Below the pieces are notes generated by a model. The model did no database searches and was not told the origin of the DNA. It saw only the letters and a program-made list of their open reading frames with translations. From Onchocerca volvulus (taxonomy: Eukaryota > Nematoda > Chromadorea > Rhabditida > Onchocercidae): a stretch of 64,000 nt of DNA. The stretch spans positions 7,688,001 through 7,752,000 of the forward strand of contig HG738137.1 in NCBI GenBank assembly GCA_000499405.2, read 5' to 3'. Both the position numbers and the translations under genes were made by a program. This document shows, in pieces, positions 11,301 to 24,300 of this stretch. Position 1 is the first letter of the stretch; every line of letters begins with the position of its first letter.

Positions 11301-14300
11301 CTAAGATTCTAAAATAAAAAGATCGGGAACGCGAACAAGTGATGTTTTGCTGCTACCATTGCTATGTTGAGCTCTCCCTCGCCCTCCTCGAGCTGAATTT
11401 GACTGTCCACCTCGTCCACTGCCAGGAGGGCGTCGCCTAACTGGCATTCCATTTCTACTACCAATACCAGATAAAATCGAGGCATCAATACCCTGAATAT
11501 AGAATCGGTTATTTCCAACTTTTTGTTAAGTTACAGCTTGAAAAAGGATTAGAATGAACAAACCGTTATTTTTAATCTGTTGGAAAAATACAAATTATTA
11601 AACAATTCCAATATCTACAATGAAAATATCAAAAAAGAAAATTCTATCATTCTTTGGAGAACAATTACTACAAATGGCAGAACTGAACATCTAACATTGT
11701 CACAATCGATTTCTCAAGAAAGTTCGGAAGTCAAATAGTTTTGCACAGTTTGTTCACTAATTCAGAGTTTTGAATGCCCACTCCTTGTCATTAATCGGTG
11801 ATGTGGCATAAGTGATGTTATTCTGGCTTACATTAAGCTTTTGAAATTAGCTCTACACTTTTTTCTTGAATAATAATGATATTATCCAATAAAAAAATTA
11901 AAATTACTATTGCCCTGTTTAAGAAAAACATACTTGTGCTTTGAGTGACTCCTGCAATTTTTTGTTGAGATCCGCGAGTTGTTCGGCAGTCAAAGCATCG
12001 GATTTCATCAAAATTCCTCCATTTGAAATTTCTGCTATATTCTTACGGTCCTCTAAAAACTTTTAATTATTATTTCTGCGACAACAGTACTATAAGACCA
12101 TAAACCTAAAAAATCCTACTTAATTAGTCCTTTTTCTTTAATGATTGCCTGTTATAATATCGCTTCTCAACAAAATATAGTACAATAATGTTATGAAATA
12201 ACTAATAATATTCAAATTCTTTTTTTCTAATTTCCAATTCTTTAAATTGAATTTTAAAAAGCACCATTTCCAATTGGACTAATCTGTCCAAGGCCAGAAT
12301 CTTCACCAAGTGAGCTTACAATGGAAGAATGGCTAGTCGAATGTTTCATCATGTAAGTTGATACGGCAGTTCCTGCTTGACGAACTATTAAATTTGCATC
12401 ACTTCCGGCTGTACTATTCACAGCAAGCACTAGAAAAATTTATTAAAAAAATCATGTATATGTTGAATAAATTATTGTTATCTACTCAGTGGAGACCGAA
12501 TTACGAGAGTATTTGAGAATCACATAAACTACCACGAAACTGTAATCATGGAAAACACTGAATAAAACACTGCAATTGTTTTTATTGCTGTAAAACTTTG
12601 AAAAAACCTATATATAGTAAACATTATATAAGTTAACGGCTTAATGGATTCATTATCAAAAGAAAATGAAAAACTTGTTTTTATGGTAAAATATTCCAGC
12701 TCTTTCATTTCTTTTATGAAATTTTGATTGTTTTTCATAACATTCTAATTTTTATTACGTGGTAAAAATCGTGTAAAACAAATTCTATAATACCTTCGCC
12801 AAAATTTTTAATAAGCTTGACAAGTTCAGATTTATCGCAGTGGAAACGAGATGCAAGAGCGATCCCTTCTTCGTTTTGCTTTATCGCATTAAATCTTGCA
12901 ATTTCATCACGTAATTCTGCTTGTTCACGATCACTCATTGCGCTCATTCGTTCGGCACGATCATATAGTTCACAAGACTGTAAACGACGTTCATTGAAGA
13001 ACCGTATTCCTTCATCGTGTGTCCGTTGTAATTCTGCCAACAAATGATTTTCGCGTTCAAGCAAAATTTGACGTATACACTAAAATAGATAATGCTTGAT
13101 TCTCAATTATGTTCATCACTATCACAAAGAACTAAAAAAATGACTGGCTGAGACAATTAGTCTAAAAATTACTATTTTCTGTACTTTTACTGTCTGCTCT
13201 TATTAATCCCATTTTTTGCCTAGAAATCAAGCTTATTTGATTTCAGAGAATTGCAAAACTCCAAATGCTTTCTGGTAAGTAAATAATTCGAATAATTAGA
13301 AACCTGCCATCATTCAGATTGTTTTTCTGGTATTTCATAGCTCAACATCAAAACATTAGAAGCAAAACAAATTTCAAAATACATTCATCATTTTCTATGT
13401 TTACTCACCTTAAATGAATTCCTCACATTTTCTTCAGCTATAGAAATTTGATTTTCAAAATCAGTTTCTATCTTTTCAATTTGCCTATTATAATCCTTTA
13501 GTCCTGTTACACCTAAAAAAAACTTTATATATATATAATATAAAGTGACCTAAGCTGCAATATTATTGAGCAAAAAATGCAAAGTTTAAGAATGGAATTT
13601 CAAATCTGCTGCGCATAAAAAGATTCTGACAATTCAGAGCTTTTCATATTTATCAGAAAAGCTGACTTTGGAAATCTTATACAGAAAAACAATGAAGTTG
13701 AAGTTCACAATAAAACCTTATAAGAAAGCATTTAATACCTTCACTGGCGTGACTGTTATTAAAGTTCTCGATTTCGTTCGGTGCTGCTGATTTGAATGGA
13801 ATAGAACTAACGGAAGGCACTTTAGGAACATCAGCACTAGCCATTAGTTTTTGTGATTCAGATGTTGATAGTGCTACAGTTTCAGATCGATTGCGTGAAT
13901 TCGTTACTTCCACAACTCCTGTTTTACACATTAATTTATGTATTATAAAGAGAATGCAAAATATTTTGGAAATGGAATGTAATATTATAGTAATGAATAT
14001 CATATTTCATTAAAGAACTAGCATTAATCTCATTTTCATCTCGATGAAAATTTACTGAATTAGCCGGCAATGTCGGTGTTCGACTTGAAGAATCATTCTC
14101 CAACAAACTTTACTAATACAAAACAGCAAGCTATGCTATGCTTTACGACTTACTATACTCCATTCAAGTTTTGAGGAAATAACTGACTGATCAGGAAATA
14201 AAAGCAAAATATCCTTTACTCATTATTATAAAACATTAAGACTACTTCTGAATTGAAAATGTTGAGCTTTCTTACCATTAATGACCGACGAGACCACTCC

Positions 14301-14920
14301 ATTTACGGCTCTAGGAGCAGAAGAAGATGCAGACAAGCATGAAGGAATAGATGTTGCTGCAGTAACTGTCTGAAAATTAAGATTTAAATTATGCTCTGAC
14401 AGATAATTTCAATATTTTTCTTGTCACTCTATAAAAAAATTGAAAAAGAGAAACCGACTTGGTCCTTGGCCACCTTCTTCTTCTTTTGATTCTTTTTATT
14501 GGAGGCACCAGATCTTTTCCATGAATCTAAAGCGCTCTGTGCACCATCTGTAATAGATTGACTTAAAATTTTTGTAGTAACTTGAATTAACAACATTTGT
14601 AATCTTAGTAATTTAAAATCTGGTAAAATAAATTATAAAACTGTGATTCGAATATAATATTAAGATTGCATAGTTACATCATTCCCAACTGAAAAGAATA
14701 TGATGGATAGAACTTAAATCTAAATCTATTGAACATATTTCCCTCAAAATAAATGTGACAAACCATCACAAAATGCTTGTATAGTTTTGTTAATATCGAA
14801 ATCGAAATTATGAAGTGCAAGAATGATGTCGTTTTTTGATGCTGTATGCACCACTTCACGCACTTTTGCTACTGCCTCTTCCATTACTTTCTTCTCATTT
14901 CGATACTGTTGCATAGACAT
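11301..14920 (-). CDS. SPATS2/SPATS2L-family protein
   Basis: This is a homologue of the SPATS2 family (DUF1387), cytoplasmic proteins linked to RNA granules; the molecular role is poorly known. Nine exons: 14920-14764, 14547-14459, 14369-14276, 13918-13739, 13512-13409, 13079-12794, 12429-12265, 12052-11934, 11492-11301. All phases close, giving 461 residues. Residues 1-55 form a UBA-like region (ILALHNFDFDINKTIQAF), followed by SALDSWKRSG and a lysine-rich stretch, as in SPATS2. A Ser/Thr-rich linker leads to a coiled coil at about 177-300 containing QILLERENHLLAELQ and the family signature ASRFHCDKSELVKLI. The last exon is Arg/Gly-rich (RGGQSNSARGGRGRAQ), a likely RNA-binding and arginine-methylation tail. 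An additional coding-like stretch at 14097-14019 cannot be spliced in frame (see findings). Confidence 0.87.
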
Positions 14921-16380
14921 TTTTTTGTAGTAAGTATTAACGAAATAAATGAAGTGTATACGTTACCAATACTGAAATCGTCAGAAAAAATCTGCATTAT
15001 TCCAATTTAATGATAAATTCATTTCAATACGTACATCTTCACATCATTTCGTTTCGACTATTTCTCATAAAAAATGACATCAAATGATAATCTTTACTCT
15101 ATATTCCAAAAAACGAAAACTTTTTATTATGTTCTAATACACTATTATGTATATTTTTGATAACAGGGAAGATTTTTGCAATGAAAGATAGAGAGATTCG
15201 ATGCAACACTGTTTTGGAATTCAGTAACAATTAAGATTATTAGTGATGCTTAGTAATATTGTTGTTATTTCGATATTAATGATATAAACTGCCAACTTCT
15301 TTCATATATCACAAGGAAATGTTTCATCAAACAAACTTAGGAACAACTCAGACTATAGGAAATAAAGGAGGAGAAGAAAGCGATGATGCAACAGTAATGC
15401 AAATAATATTGAAGTGTAAGGCGGCAGCATTCCCCCAACACCTTCCACTGCACACTATCCATTTCACATCATGAATATGCACCATAGAAATGGGAACGTC
15501 TCTCTGTGTATGCGTGTATGTGTGTGAACGACCGAGAAGTAGGAATTTCAGTCTAATTCGTATTTATGTTTCATACCGTTAAAGCAGATATATTCAATAC
15601 TGAAAGCATATTTCTTAAGAGATAATACAATATAGACAAGACAGGCCTCTATAAGAGTTGGGATAGGCCTTAATCATGATACAAGCCTGTCCTATCCTTA
15701 GAATTGTATGAATTAAATCCAGACATTCCAACAAAGGTCCATCTTAAAATTATTCTTATAAAGTTAAAAAACCGAACAGCTTACAGATACACGAAAACAG
15801 TAACAAAACATATCAATCATACACCCCAATCTTTACCATACAAGAAACAAAAAATGCAACAACCAAATAACGAATGAACAGTCGACTGTAACTATTGGTA
15901 TGTAGCCGCGATGTGGAAACCATTATGAAATGGGAAACGTCTCAGGAAAAAAAGGAGAGTATTTCGCTGACATTTGTTTTACAATTTTTATAATCAGTTT
16001 GTTTTCATAGCGTCGAAAAATTTTGGATGTTTCTTCAAATGAACAAATTTCTAACGCTCTTATGTGATTCAAAAAATGCCAATGTTAGTTCATGATTAAC
16101 AAGCTATCAATAGCTATAGAGAAATCTTACTTGCCAATAAATATTTTGAGATTTTTTTAGGATGTAAATAAGTGGAGTTAGGAAAAAAATTCAGTCAAAA
16201 TTTATGTTATTAACATAATAGCCAACATACTATCAGAATTCCACATATGGCTCAAGGTAAAACTAGTAGGAAGAAAAATTAAAAAATTAAAAAAAAACAA
16301 AAACCTTGGAAAAAATCTTTGGACAAGTGACCCGAAAACAAAAATTTTGATTCAACTAATCCAAAAAAAAAGAAAATATA

Positions 16381-16500
16381 ATTTTGTAATTAAACCTCAT
16401 AATCTACATATAAAATCCCATTTAACCTAATACTAAAATTAAAACCAAAAAACATAATGATAACTAAAATCATAACAAATAGACAACAAATCACATTTCA
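16381..16500 (-). pseudogene. Possible second mitochondrial (NUMT) fragment
   Basis: The plus strand is almost devoid of G over this stretch, like the cox1 NUMT and unlike neighbouring DNA. The minus strand gives hydrophobic frames rich in Phe, Leu, Ile and Val that end in NGILYVDYEV and a TAA. An adjoining minus-strand frame at about 16500-16600 stays open only if TGA is read as Trp. I could not match any of this to a named mitochondrial gene, so the call rests on composition and the TGA usage. Confidence 0.4.
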
Positions 16501-16768
16501 AAAAAAAAAAAAAAGGAAAACAATAGAATGAAAAATAGAATAACGATCTGGATAATTCAGAATTTTACGAAATATTCTTTGTAAACATAATAAAAAAGTC
16601 ATATTAGTAGCAACAAAAAAAGATTTATTATCACAAAACTATCAAAAGAAATGCCGTACATATAAAATAACTTTACCTGTTCAACAAAAAAAGTTCTACA
16701 AAACTATAGTTTTTCCAGTTTAAACTATCCAAAATGCTATTAGTTTTGAATTAAATTTTCTCGTTAAG

Positions 16769-17219
16769 TTGGGAAGAATGGAAGACTTATTCGGCCATCA
16801 TGACACTTTCAACTATGATTTGATATCACAACAATCATTATCATCGCAAGAGGAAGGATCAAGTTTGAAGGCAAATTGCGCATTGCTCACATTGATGAAT
16901 AGAATTCAATTCCAATATTTGAATTTAAATTTGCAAAGCAAATTGAATGAATCAATCGTTGAAATATGCATGCAAGCTTATTTCAACACGCATGCAAAAA
17001 TGCATTTCTCGATACATCATATGCTATATGATCATAAAATGCTGGTGAAGGGTATCATTTTCAAAAATTACCCGTTTCTTCAAATTCCACATCACTAACA
17101 TCAAATGATCACACATTTCTGCGAGACGATACATCCAATATGCAAGTTACAAGTTTGTTAAAACTTGTTATTTATGAAAGCATTTTGAAAGCATTGAAAA
17201 TACTGAAAAATGAGAGAAT
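16769..17219 (+). pseudogene. Unidentified gene-like locus, frame-broken
   Basis: An ATG at 16769 opens 109 codons (MGRMEDLFGHHDTFNYD.., then ..CALLTLMNRIQFQYLNL..) ending with TAA at 17098. Beyond about 17045 a different frame continues the coding-like composition to a stop at 17219, with residues such as SSNSTSLTSNDHT and TSLLKLVIYESILKALK. No GT-AG pair joins the two, which suggests a frameshift in a decayed or fast-evolving gene. I do not recognise the family. It could also be a single-exon lineage-specific gene ending at 17098. Confidence 0.3.
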
Positions 17220-17224
17220 TTAGA

Positions 17225-17265
17225 GAGATATGATATGGTATTACTTCTTGATGATATCATATCTC
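17225..17265. repeat. 12-bp perfect inverted repeat (hairpin)
   Basis: GAGATATGATAT at 17225-17236 pairs with ATATCATATCTC at 17254-17265 across a 17-base loop. It begins five bases after the last stop of the gene-like locus at 16769-17219. Confidence 0.7.
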
Positions 17266-18271
17266 ACACTGAATTTCGCGATTTTAATGGCAATTGTTCT
17301 AATCAGATCGAATCTTAGCAGCGATTCTCTAAATATTCTCATTTTTTAAAACTTTCAAAGAAAAAACGATGAAAAAATTGCGAAATTCGATAAAAAAAAA
17401 TCGCAAAATTCAGTTTTATCTCATTGAGATTCAAAATGAAAATCTTGATTTCTAGAGGTCTTCAAGATACCACTTCTTTCATTGTTTTTTTCTTTTTTTT
17501 TTTTTTTTTTGCAACATTTTGCTTGTCATTTCTTATAACATATTAAAATGCAAAGTCAATGTGCATTAACGTGGTCAGTAATAGGATAATCTTCAACGAA
17601 TATAGCAGCTGACCAGAGCTGATGGAAAAAGTTAGATGAATTTCACTAAAAACTAAAAATCATTAACATTTCCCAAAAAATGTACAATCAGCACATAATG
17701 ATGAAACGCTGATCAATTACTGCTTGCTACTAAAACTTTTAGATTTGAGGAGAAAAGCGAAAAATCGCACAGCAAATTTTCGATAATAAGATAGACTCAA
17801 CCAATAATTTTTCCAAAAAATATCCTTTTTGATTCTTTTCCGTGATTTTCTTTTAACTGGTTTTTTTTTCTTCTAAATGATTCCATTGATGAATTCCAAT
17901 CAAGAAGTACAGCAATTTATTTTGTATACAAATAAATTGGGTCACAAAACGGATTGCTGAAGAAAAATCGCAAGGGATGTTCAATTTTGGATCAAAATAG
18001 TTAACAAAAAAATAAGAAAGTCTTGAAAAAAGATGAGGATCTATAGGTCAGAAAAATAGCCACATAAAAATAATTGTTCACAAAGTAATTAAAAATTAAA
18101 TTCATAAATTGAAATTTGCCTTATTCAAAGATATGAAATGCATTTGATCCGTTAATATATTTATTTCCTTCTCCATTTTATTATTTGAAATCAAAGTTTT
18201 GAAAAAAGAACAAAACTAATTTGCAACAGAAACTTTTTCCTAACAACTGAACATCTAATATTTTGTTACAG

Positions 18272-18777
18272 AAAGTATTTGCATATCGAGAATTCAGTCC
18301 GGGGAAAAAAGGTAATATTTTCGATGGGAGAAAGAAAGATATGCTCGGAATGGTGATGATTTCGAGAACTTTTATGGATGACAAAAACTTATGTGAACTT
18401 TTTCATGAAATTTATCACTTCTAATTTTTCATTTGCCCAGTGTCCTTCATTATTTTACCGGCACCTATAATCAGCATTGCCACTTATCACTTCTGCATCA
18501 TTAGCAACATTATCAGCAAACAGTAAATCACTATCATTAACTTCTGATAAAAAAATTGCGAAGAATTATTGGATCAATAGATAACATGATTGCCAGATTG
18601 ATTCAATAATTCTTCGCAATTTATTTGTCGGAAAAATCTGCTTGCATTAAAAAATCGATAAACGATTTCGCTTCGGAAGATATTACAACTATTTTCAATA
18701 ACAGCACAAATACGGAAACCGGAAAAAACCTGTACTGCTTTCCAGAAAGCAGTGAATCGAAAATACCGATTCCGTAA
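18272..18777 (+). pseudogene. Two orphan coding-like stretches
   Basis: After a good acceptor (TTTTGTTACAG) the frame from 18272 reads 50 codons (KVFAYREFSPGKKGNIF.., ..ISRTFMDDKNLCELFH..) to TAA at 18422-18424. A second open stretch of 55 codons at 18610-18777 reads ..INDFASEDITTIFNNST.. and ends in TAA. Composition looks protein-like, but neither has a start codon or a recognisable domain, and they cannot be joined by splicing. They may be relics of a gene or of an insertion. Confidence 0.25.
18553..18622. repeat. 26-bp inverted repeat with one mismatch
   Basis: The arm at 18553-18578 (starting AAATTGCGAAGAATTATTG) is repeated inverted at 18597-18622 with a single mismatch and an 18-base spacer. 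Such a long near-perfect stem is unlikely by chance and suggests a recent foldback duplication or a small terminal-inverted-repeat element remnant. Confidence 0.75.
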
Positions 18778-19421
18778 ATGCTCCAAAAATCCGAACTATT
18801 TGTTTTCAGAGTTTCAGTTTTCTAATTTCTTTGAAGAATCCGAGAAGTTGCTTGTGAGTTACATCATTAATCATTTGATAGAGCTAGCATGGATTTCACA
18901 ACAAAAGAAAAAAAAAAAAAAAAAAAATAAATTTTAGTAAAAATCGAAGAATTTCTTCTCAAAGAAAGAAACAGCAAGTGAATGATGTGAGGAATTTTCA
19001 ACAAATTAATACTTTTCAATGAATCCTAATATATCAGAAATTGTTATTCATCCTGAGATATCGTGATGCACATGTGGCATCTCTCGACTGTCAGTAGTTC
19101 TAAATGAATGATCAACTCCATTCAAATTATTTGTAAACTCAAATCTCACATATTCGTTGTCATCCATTCACAAACAAGGAAATATTCTTTTTTTGAAAAG
19201 AATTTACAACAAATTTATTTCGAAAAACCAGAAATGATGCGGCAATAAAACACATTGATGTTCGGTTTGAAATGTCAGTTTTGTTTACCGAAACATTTTC
19301 CTATGCTTCTCCTATCAATTCTACTTGAATTTCGATCAATCCTAGACTTTCTAACATCATTCGCGGTCTTCTCGCAATTGTAAACTTGCCATCGTCATAT
19401 AACAGTTTTATGTTTCTCTTA

Positions 19422-19452
<31 letters not shown>

Positions 19453-21394
19453 CATCTCTGTCTTGTGTTTCGTCACAAAATGATAAAAACAAAACAAAAA
19501 AAGAAAAAAAAAATGAAATATGATAAAAAACAAAATTTACAGAAAATCTTTAAAAAAAAATTTTTTTATTGAAAATGATACATATCGAAAGAATCATAAA
19601 AAGTATCATAGACTCTTGTAAATGTCAGATTTGTCAAATTTTATCCAACGCAAGTAGAAGCCGTGGGATCTTTTTCTTTAAATTTTATTTAAATTTAAAA
19701 TTTAATTAGATTTAATCTTACATCATTTTTAATATTTTGGTACAAATAAATTATATCGTACCTTAAGTGATGCATTCTGGACGTACCCATCAATTCAAGA
19801 AATAAAAAAGAAACAGAGGAATTTATTGATCTATCCGGAAAATTTTTGATTTGGGAATCATTCATCCTCCGGAAAATTTATGGTTCGGGAATTATTCATC
19901 TTTCTGTAATTCAGAATCATTCATCTTTCCGTAATTGATTCAATTTAATGTAACGAATACAAAATCAAGTTGTGGATTTATTAATAAGAATGCAGAAAGA
20001 ATGAGGGACAAAAGCGCGAGAAAAAATAAGAAAGAGAAAAGTAATACAATTAAGATCGTGAAAATATTGAAAAACAAATAAAATTTTGATCAGCAAGTAA
20101 ATATCAATGATTTAGACAGAATCGATGCTATCGATCTTGATTTCGAGATCATTATTCATTCGAGATGTCACCTTGCTGAGAATACGAGAAGACATTTGAT
20201 AATATTCTTTCAATGTCATTAAGAAATCAACAGTAATTCCAATTAATCTTCATGAAATCCTGAGATGCTCAAGAAGTCTATTGAAGAAATTGAGAGAGAG
20301 AGAGAAAGTGGTTATTCAATTAGTAACTCTCGAAATATGAAACTAAGTAAGAATAAGAGTAGATTGAGTAAAAAAGCGACATGGATTAGATGATCCCATC
20401 GTGAATGTCAAAAAATTTCATCCAACTATCTATGCCTTTCCGCTGAAATCAAATATGAATTTTTCCAATTCTAAATAGCAAATTGGATAGTTCCGGGTAG
20501 AACTTAGAATTAATTAATTAGTTAAAATTAATGAGAATAGTGCCAATGGTATTGAAAGATGTCATTGAGCCATTCAGTTGCATAGTGGCTAAATGAGCCA
20601 AAATGAATGAGTAGCTGTCAGTATGTGGCGGTGCGTTTTTGATGGGAGTAAGTGGAGTTGATGGGGAGTTTGATTTCTAATTTTAAATTAGTCACATTCC
20701 ATTCGAGAGAAGGAAAGAAAATATTTGTTCGGTAAATGTTAGAGATAAATGGTACGAAATATAAGGAGATAGGGTTTGAAAAGAAAAGAATAGTATGATA
20801 ATGTCAAGTGAAATATGACGTTAAAATTTGTGAAATAATATGCTTTATAGAGGATAAAGAAGTTGACAGATAACATATTACATAGACAGCAATGATTGAA
20901 ACAATAAAAAGAAAATGTGGTCGAATACGAAGATAAATAAGAATTAATATAAGTTTGCAAATGTTAAGGATAAGACAAGAAACATTTTTTTAAGCTTTAT
21001 CTTATATATTTTGGTGACATATAGTCATCGCACTTTTAATGCTTTGATGTTTATGGATGTGTTTAGTTTACTTTGGATCATTTAAACTATGAGATTATCT
21101 GGCATTTACAGGAATCTGTGATGCATCTTAAGATTACTCTCGAAGTGCATCATTTTCCAAAAAAAAAGAATTTAAAAGAGATTTTCTCTGAATTCTGTTT
21201 TGTATCATTCTGTGGCGATACAGAAGATATGGATTTCGAAAAGTTCAAAATCAGCTGCTATGGTACTTAAAATGTTGCTGTATGCTAAACATTTAATGTA
21301 TTGAGGAATAAACTTCCTTTAATTTTACACGCATCTTTTAACTTTCTCCTCACATCATACGGCATGTAATTGAAGTGGATGATTTTAGATTATC

Positions 21395-24300
21395 ATGAAA
21401 CGACAACGAATTGAAGATCCATATGGTTATAGTTACGGTTATGGCACCGGATTGACTGCCGGAAAGCGACAGCGGCAAGATTCATATCAGAAAGCTTTGG
21501 CTGAGGGGAAATATGAACTACGATTACTGGTAACAAGTCGAGGAGCTGGTGCAATCATTGGCAAAAAGGGTGAAAGTGTCAAAAATATTCAAACCGAGGT
21601 ATATTTTTCTTTGCTGTAGGCCTAAAATTATCACTTTTTCTTGATTTTAATTAATATGAATGATTTTGAGTCAATGTGAGGTACATCATGTATACTGTAT
21701 ATATCATAATATGGAAACGATGCTATCTTTGGAAGTTCGGCAGCCGAGACATTTAAAAGATTCCGAGAACATTCGTAAAATTTCGTTCGGAAGTTGCTTT
21801 CAGTACTTGGAAAAAATTCTCTACTGGTTCATTCAAAAGATTTTTCGGTAAAAAGTATGTTTGAGTTTACGAATAGGAAATGAGAAATTGCTAAGGATGA
21901 GAAAGAATGAGAAATTGCTCAAGTTACACTTTGAATTTGGAAAATGTGGGCTTCATTCATGCATTATTTTCTGGATTTTAATTGAGAAGTTTTGATATGA
22001 ATTAATCGGCTAAGACTTAATTAAACTCGGTTTAAACCGATTAAAATATGTTGCTGTGTATATCTACTTAAATGTAAGTAACTCATTGCAGTGCAACGCG
22101 ACTGTATCGGTCCCCGATAGCCAAACGCCTGAACGGTAAACCCTCCTTCCAGTCCTCCCTGTATTTTACTGAAATATGGCAAAACTGGATTGAGAAGATT
22201 TGGTGGTATGCTACTTCAGGGCCGCGTAACTCACTGGCAGCAGTGTGTTGATCTGGCCCACCTGGATAGCGGCCCGCCCACTGTCATACCAACTTCTCCC
22301 GGTTGCCTTTGTTCGATAAACAATTTTTTAAAGATTATTTTACTTTTGTTATGAGAGATGAAAAATTGAGTGATTTCAACAGTAAGATACGCTTTATTAG
22401 CTGAAACGGTAGCAAAATGGTCAAAATGGTAGTACTCCGACCTTTTGGTTTCTTCGGTGAATTGATTCCAGTTTTTTGACTTGGGGGATTAGTGAACAGT
22501 CAGTAAATGATCGTTAAATGTCCAGTCTTCTCCAGGCAGAATCATGATTCTTTTGATAAAATCTTACGTCTACTTCCGCGATATATATTTCTTCGTATTC
22601 GGACATTTTATATTATATGCAATACATATTTCATGTTCATATTATTAATATATATATAAATAAAAGTAAAATTATTTTTTTTATGAGTTTGAGTTTATGT
22701 TTCAGTAATTTTTTTGCCTATAAAAAAGGATTTATAAGAGATTTTTCAGTCTGATAACTTCCCCTTAAAATTTTTCATTAGGAGATTAAATCTGAATCGA
22801 AAGGTCAGGTCTACTGCCATTTTAATATATTTTAAATACATCAGCACGTATACTTTTAAAACAGTATATTTTTTAAAACAAAATTACTGTTTTAGCCTTG
22901 TGAGAGTATAGCATAATTAACGTTGTTTGTTGCATGTTGAATTGTCTTTCTTGTTATGTAGTATCAGAAATTTTTCGATGTTTCAATTGCAGTGTGGTAC
23001 AATTAGTTGCAACGGTTCAAAATGTCGTGAAATGTGTAGAAATGATAATTGCGAGAATCGATGAGGTTAGTAAATGCTTAGAAAACTATTATACATCATA
23101 TTTAATTTTTCATTTCAATTCTCCAAAGGAATTTTATTAAGCTGTTTTTAAAATCTCGTTACTATAATAAAGTAATGAGAAGAAGGAAATGAATAAAAAC
23201 AGGTAGTATTAGGTTATTATTTAACCTAATAGTATGTTTTTAAAATCTCGTTACTATAATAAAGTAATGAGAAGAAGGAAATGAAATAGAAGTAACAAGA
23301 ATCTTGACTGCTGTTTTCAAATTTTTCAAGATGCTGTCGTTTAAATAGCATGAAATTTCTTCCCGTTAACAAATGTTAGTTTATGGAAGATTTTTTTTTT
23401 CTGTAAGTTTATAGATTTCTCACCGAATATTCGTGTTACAGGTGCACGACAACCAGGACCGCGATTCAGAATTGAAAGTATTGGTACATCAGTCTCATGC
23501 AGGAGCTGTAATTGGTCGTGGTGGAAGTCGTATTAAGGAATTACGTGAAGAAAACGGAGTTGATCTCAAGGTTATTTCAAGCAACATTCATAAAATTAAC
23601 AAGTTCTCTTGTATTTGTGTATTGCTCTTATCTAAGAATGATTCTTGTCATGTTTTGCAGGTGTATTCAGAATGTTGTCCCCAGTCAACGGAACGTATCA
23701 TCCAGATTAATGGAAAACCAGAAAAAATTGTAGCTTGCTTAGTTACAATTATCACTACGCTGAAAGAAGTAGCCGAATTGTTTACCACTGCTTACTTTGA
23801 TTGCTAATTTTAAAGCTTTTGTTAAAAGGTATCATCAGTGGTAACAGTACCGTTTGATGAGAAGCAATATAATTTGAAATGCATGGTTTATTTGTATATT
23901 TAAATTTTTTTTTTCACAGTGATAGAATATATTATAGCCAAGTGGAACATGTAAAAGTTGTGATTTAATTATTGGATAAGCAGATATAAAAATGATGAAA
24001 CAAGGTCTTCATCTTCAGATTCCAATTAAAGGACCTTCACGTCCTTATGAATCGGTTTTTTTTGATCCAATGGTTGCAAATGAATATGGAGGCTATGCTG
24101 TAGATCATGGTGGACGGGGAATGAGAACATACGGTCCACGGAGTCGAATTGCTTTGCCGCCTTATGGGTCAGTACCACCTGCGTATGATGATGGACCTCT
24201 AGAGACGGCACAGGTATGTTATGTTAATGCTGCTGTAGATCAGATTAAACTTATATTTTATGATATAATTCTTTAAAAAGTATATCATCAAATAAAACCT

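Larger units (their letters stand above)
14921..21394. other. 6.5-kb gene-poor interval
   Basis: This lies between the divergent SPATS2-family (minus) and hnRNP K (plus) genes. The ends should hold their promoters. In between are a possible NUMT (16381-16500), an unidentified gene-like locus (16769-17219), two orphan coding-like stretches (18272-18424 and 18610-18777), two foldbacks, and poly-T runs near 17490 and 19427-19452. Much of 19500-21390 shows nothing I can interpret. Confidence 0.5.

Noticed and set aside
19301..19492. Minus-strand ORF with a polylysine run
   Set aside because: The lysines come from a poly-T/poly-A run; the rest has no recognisable pattern.
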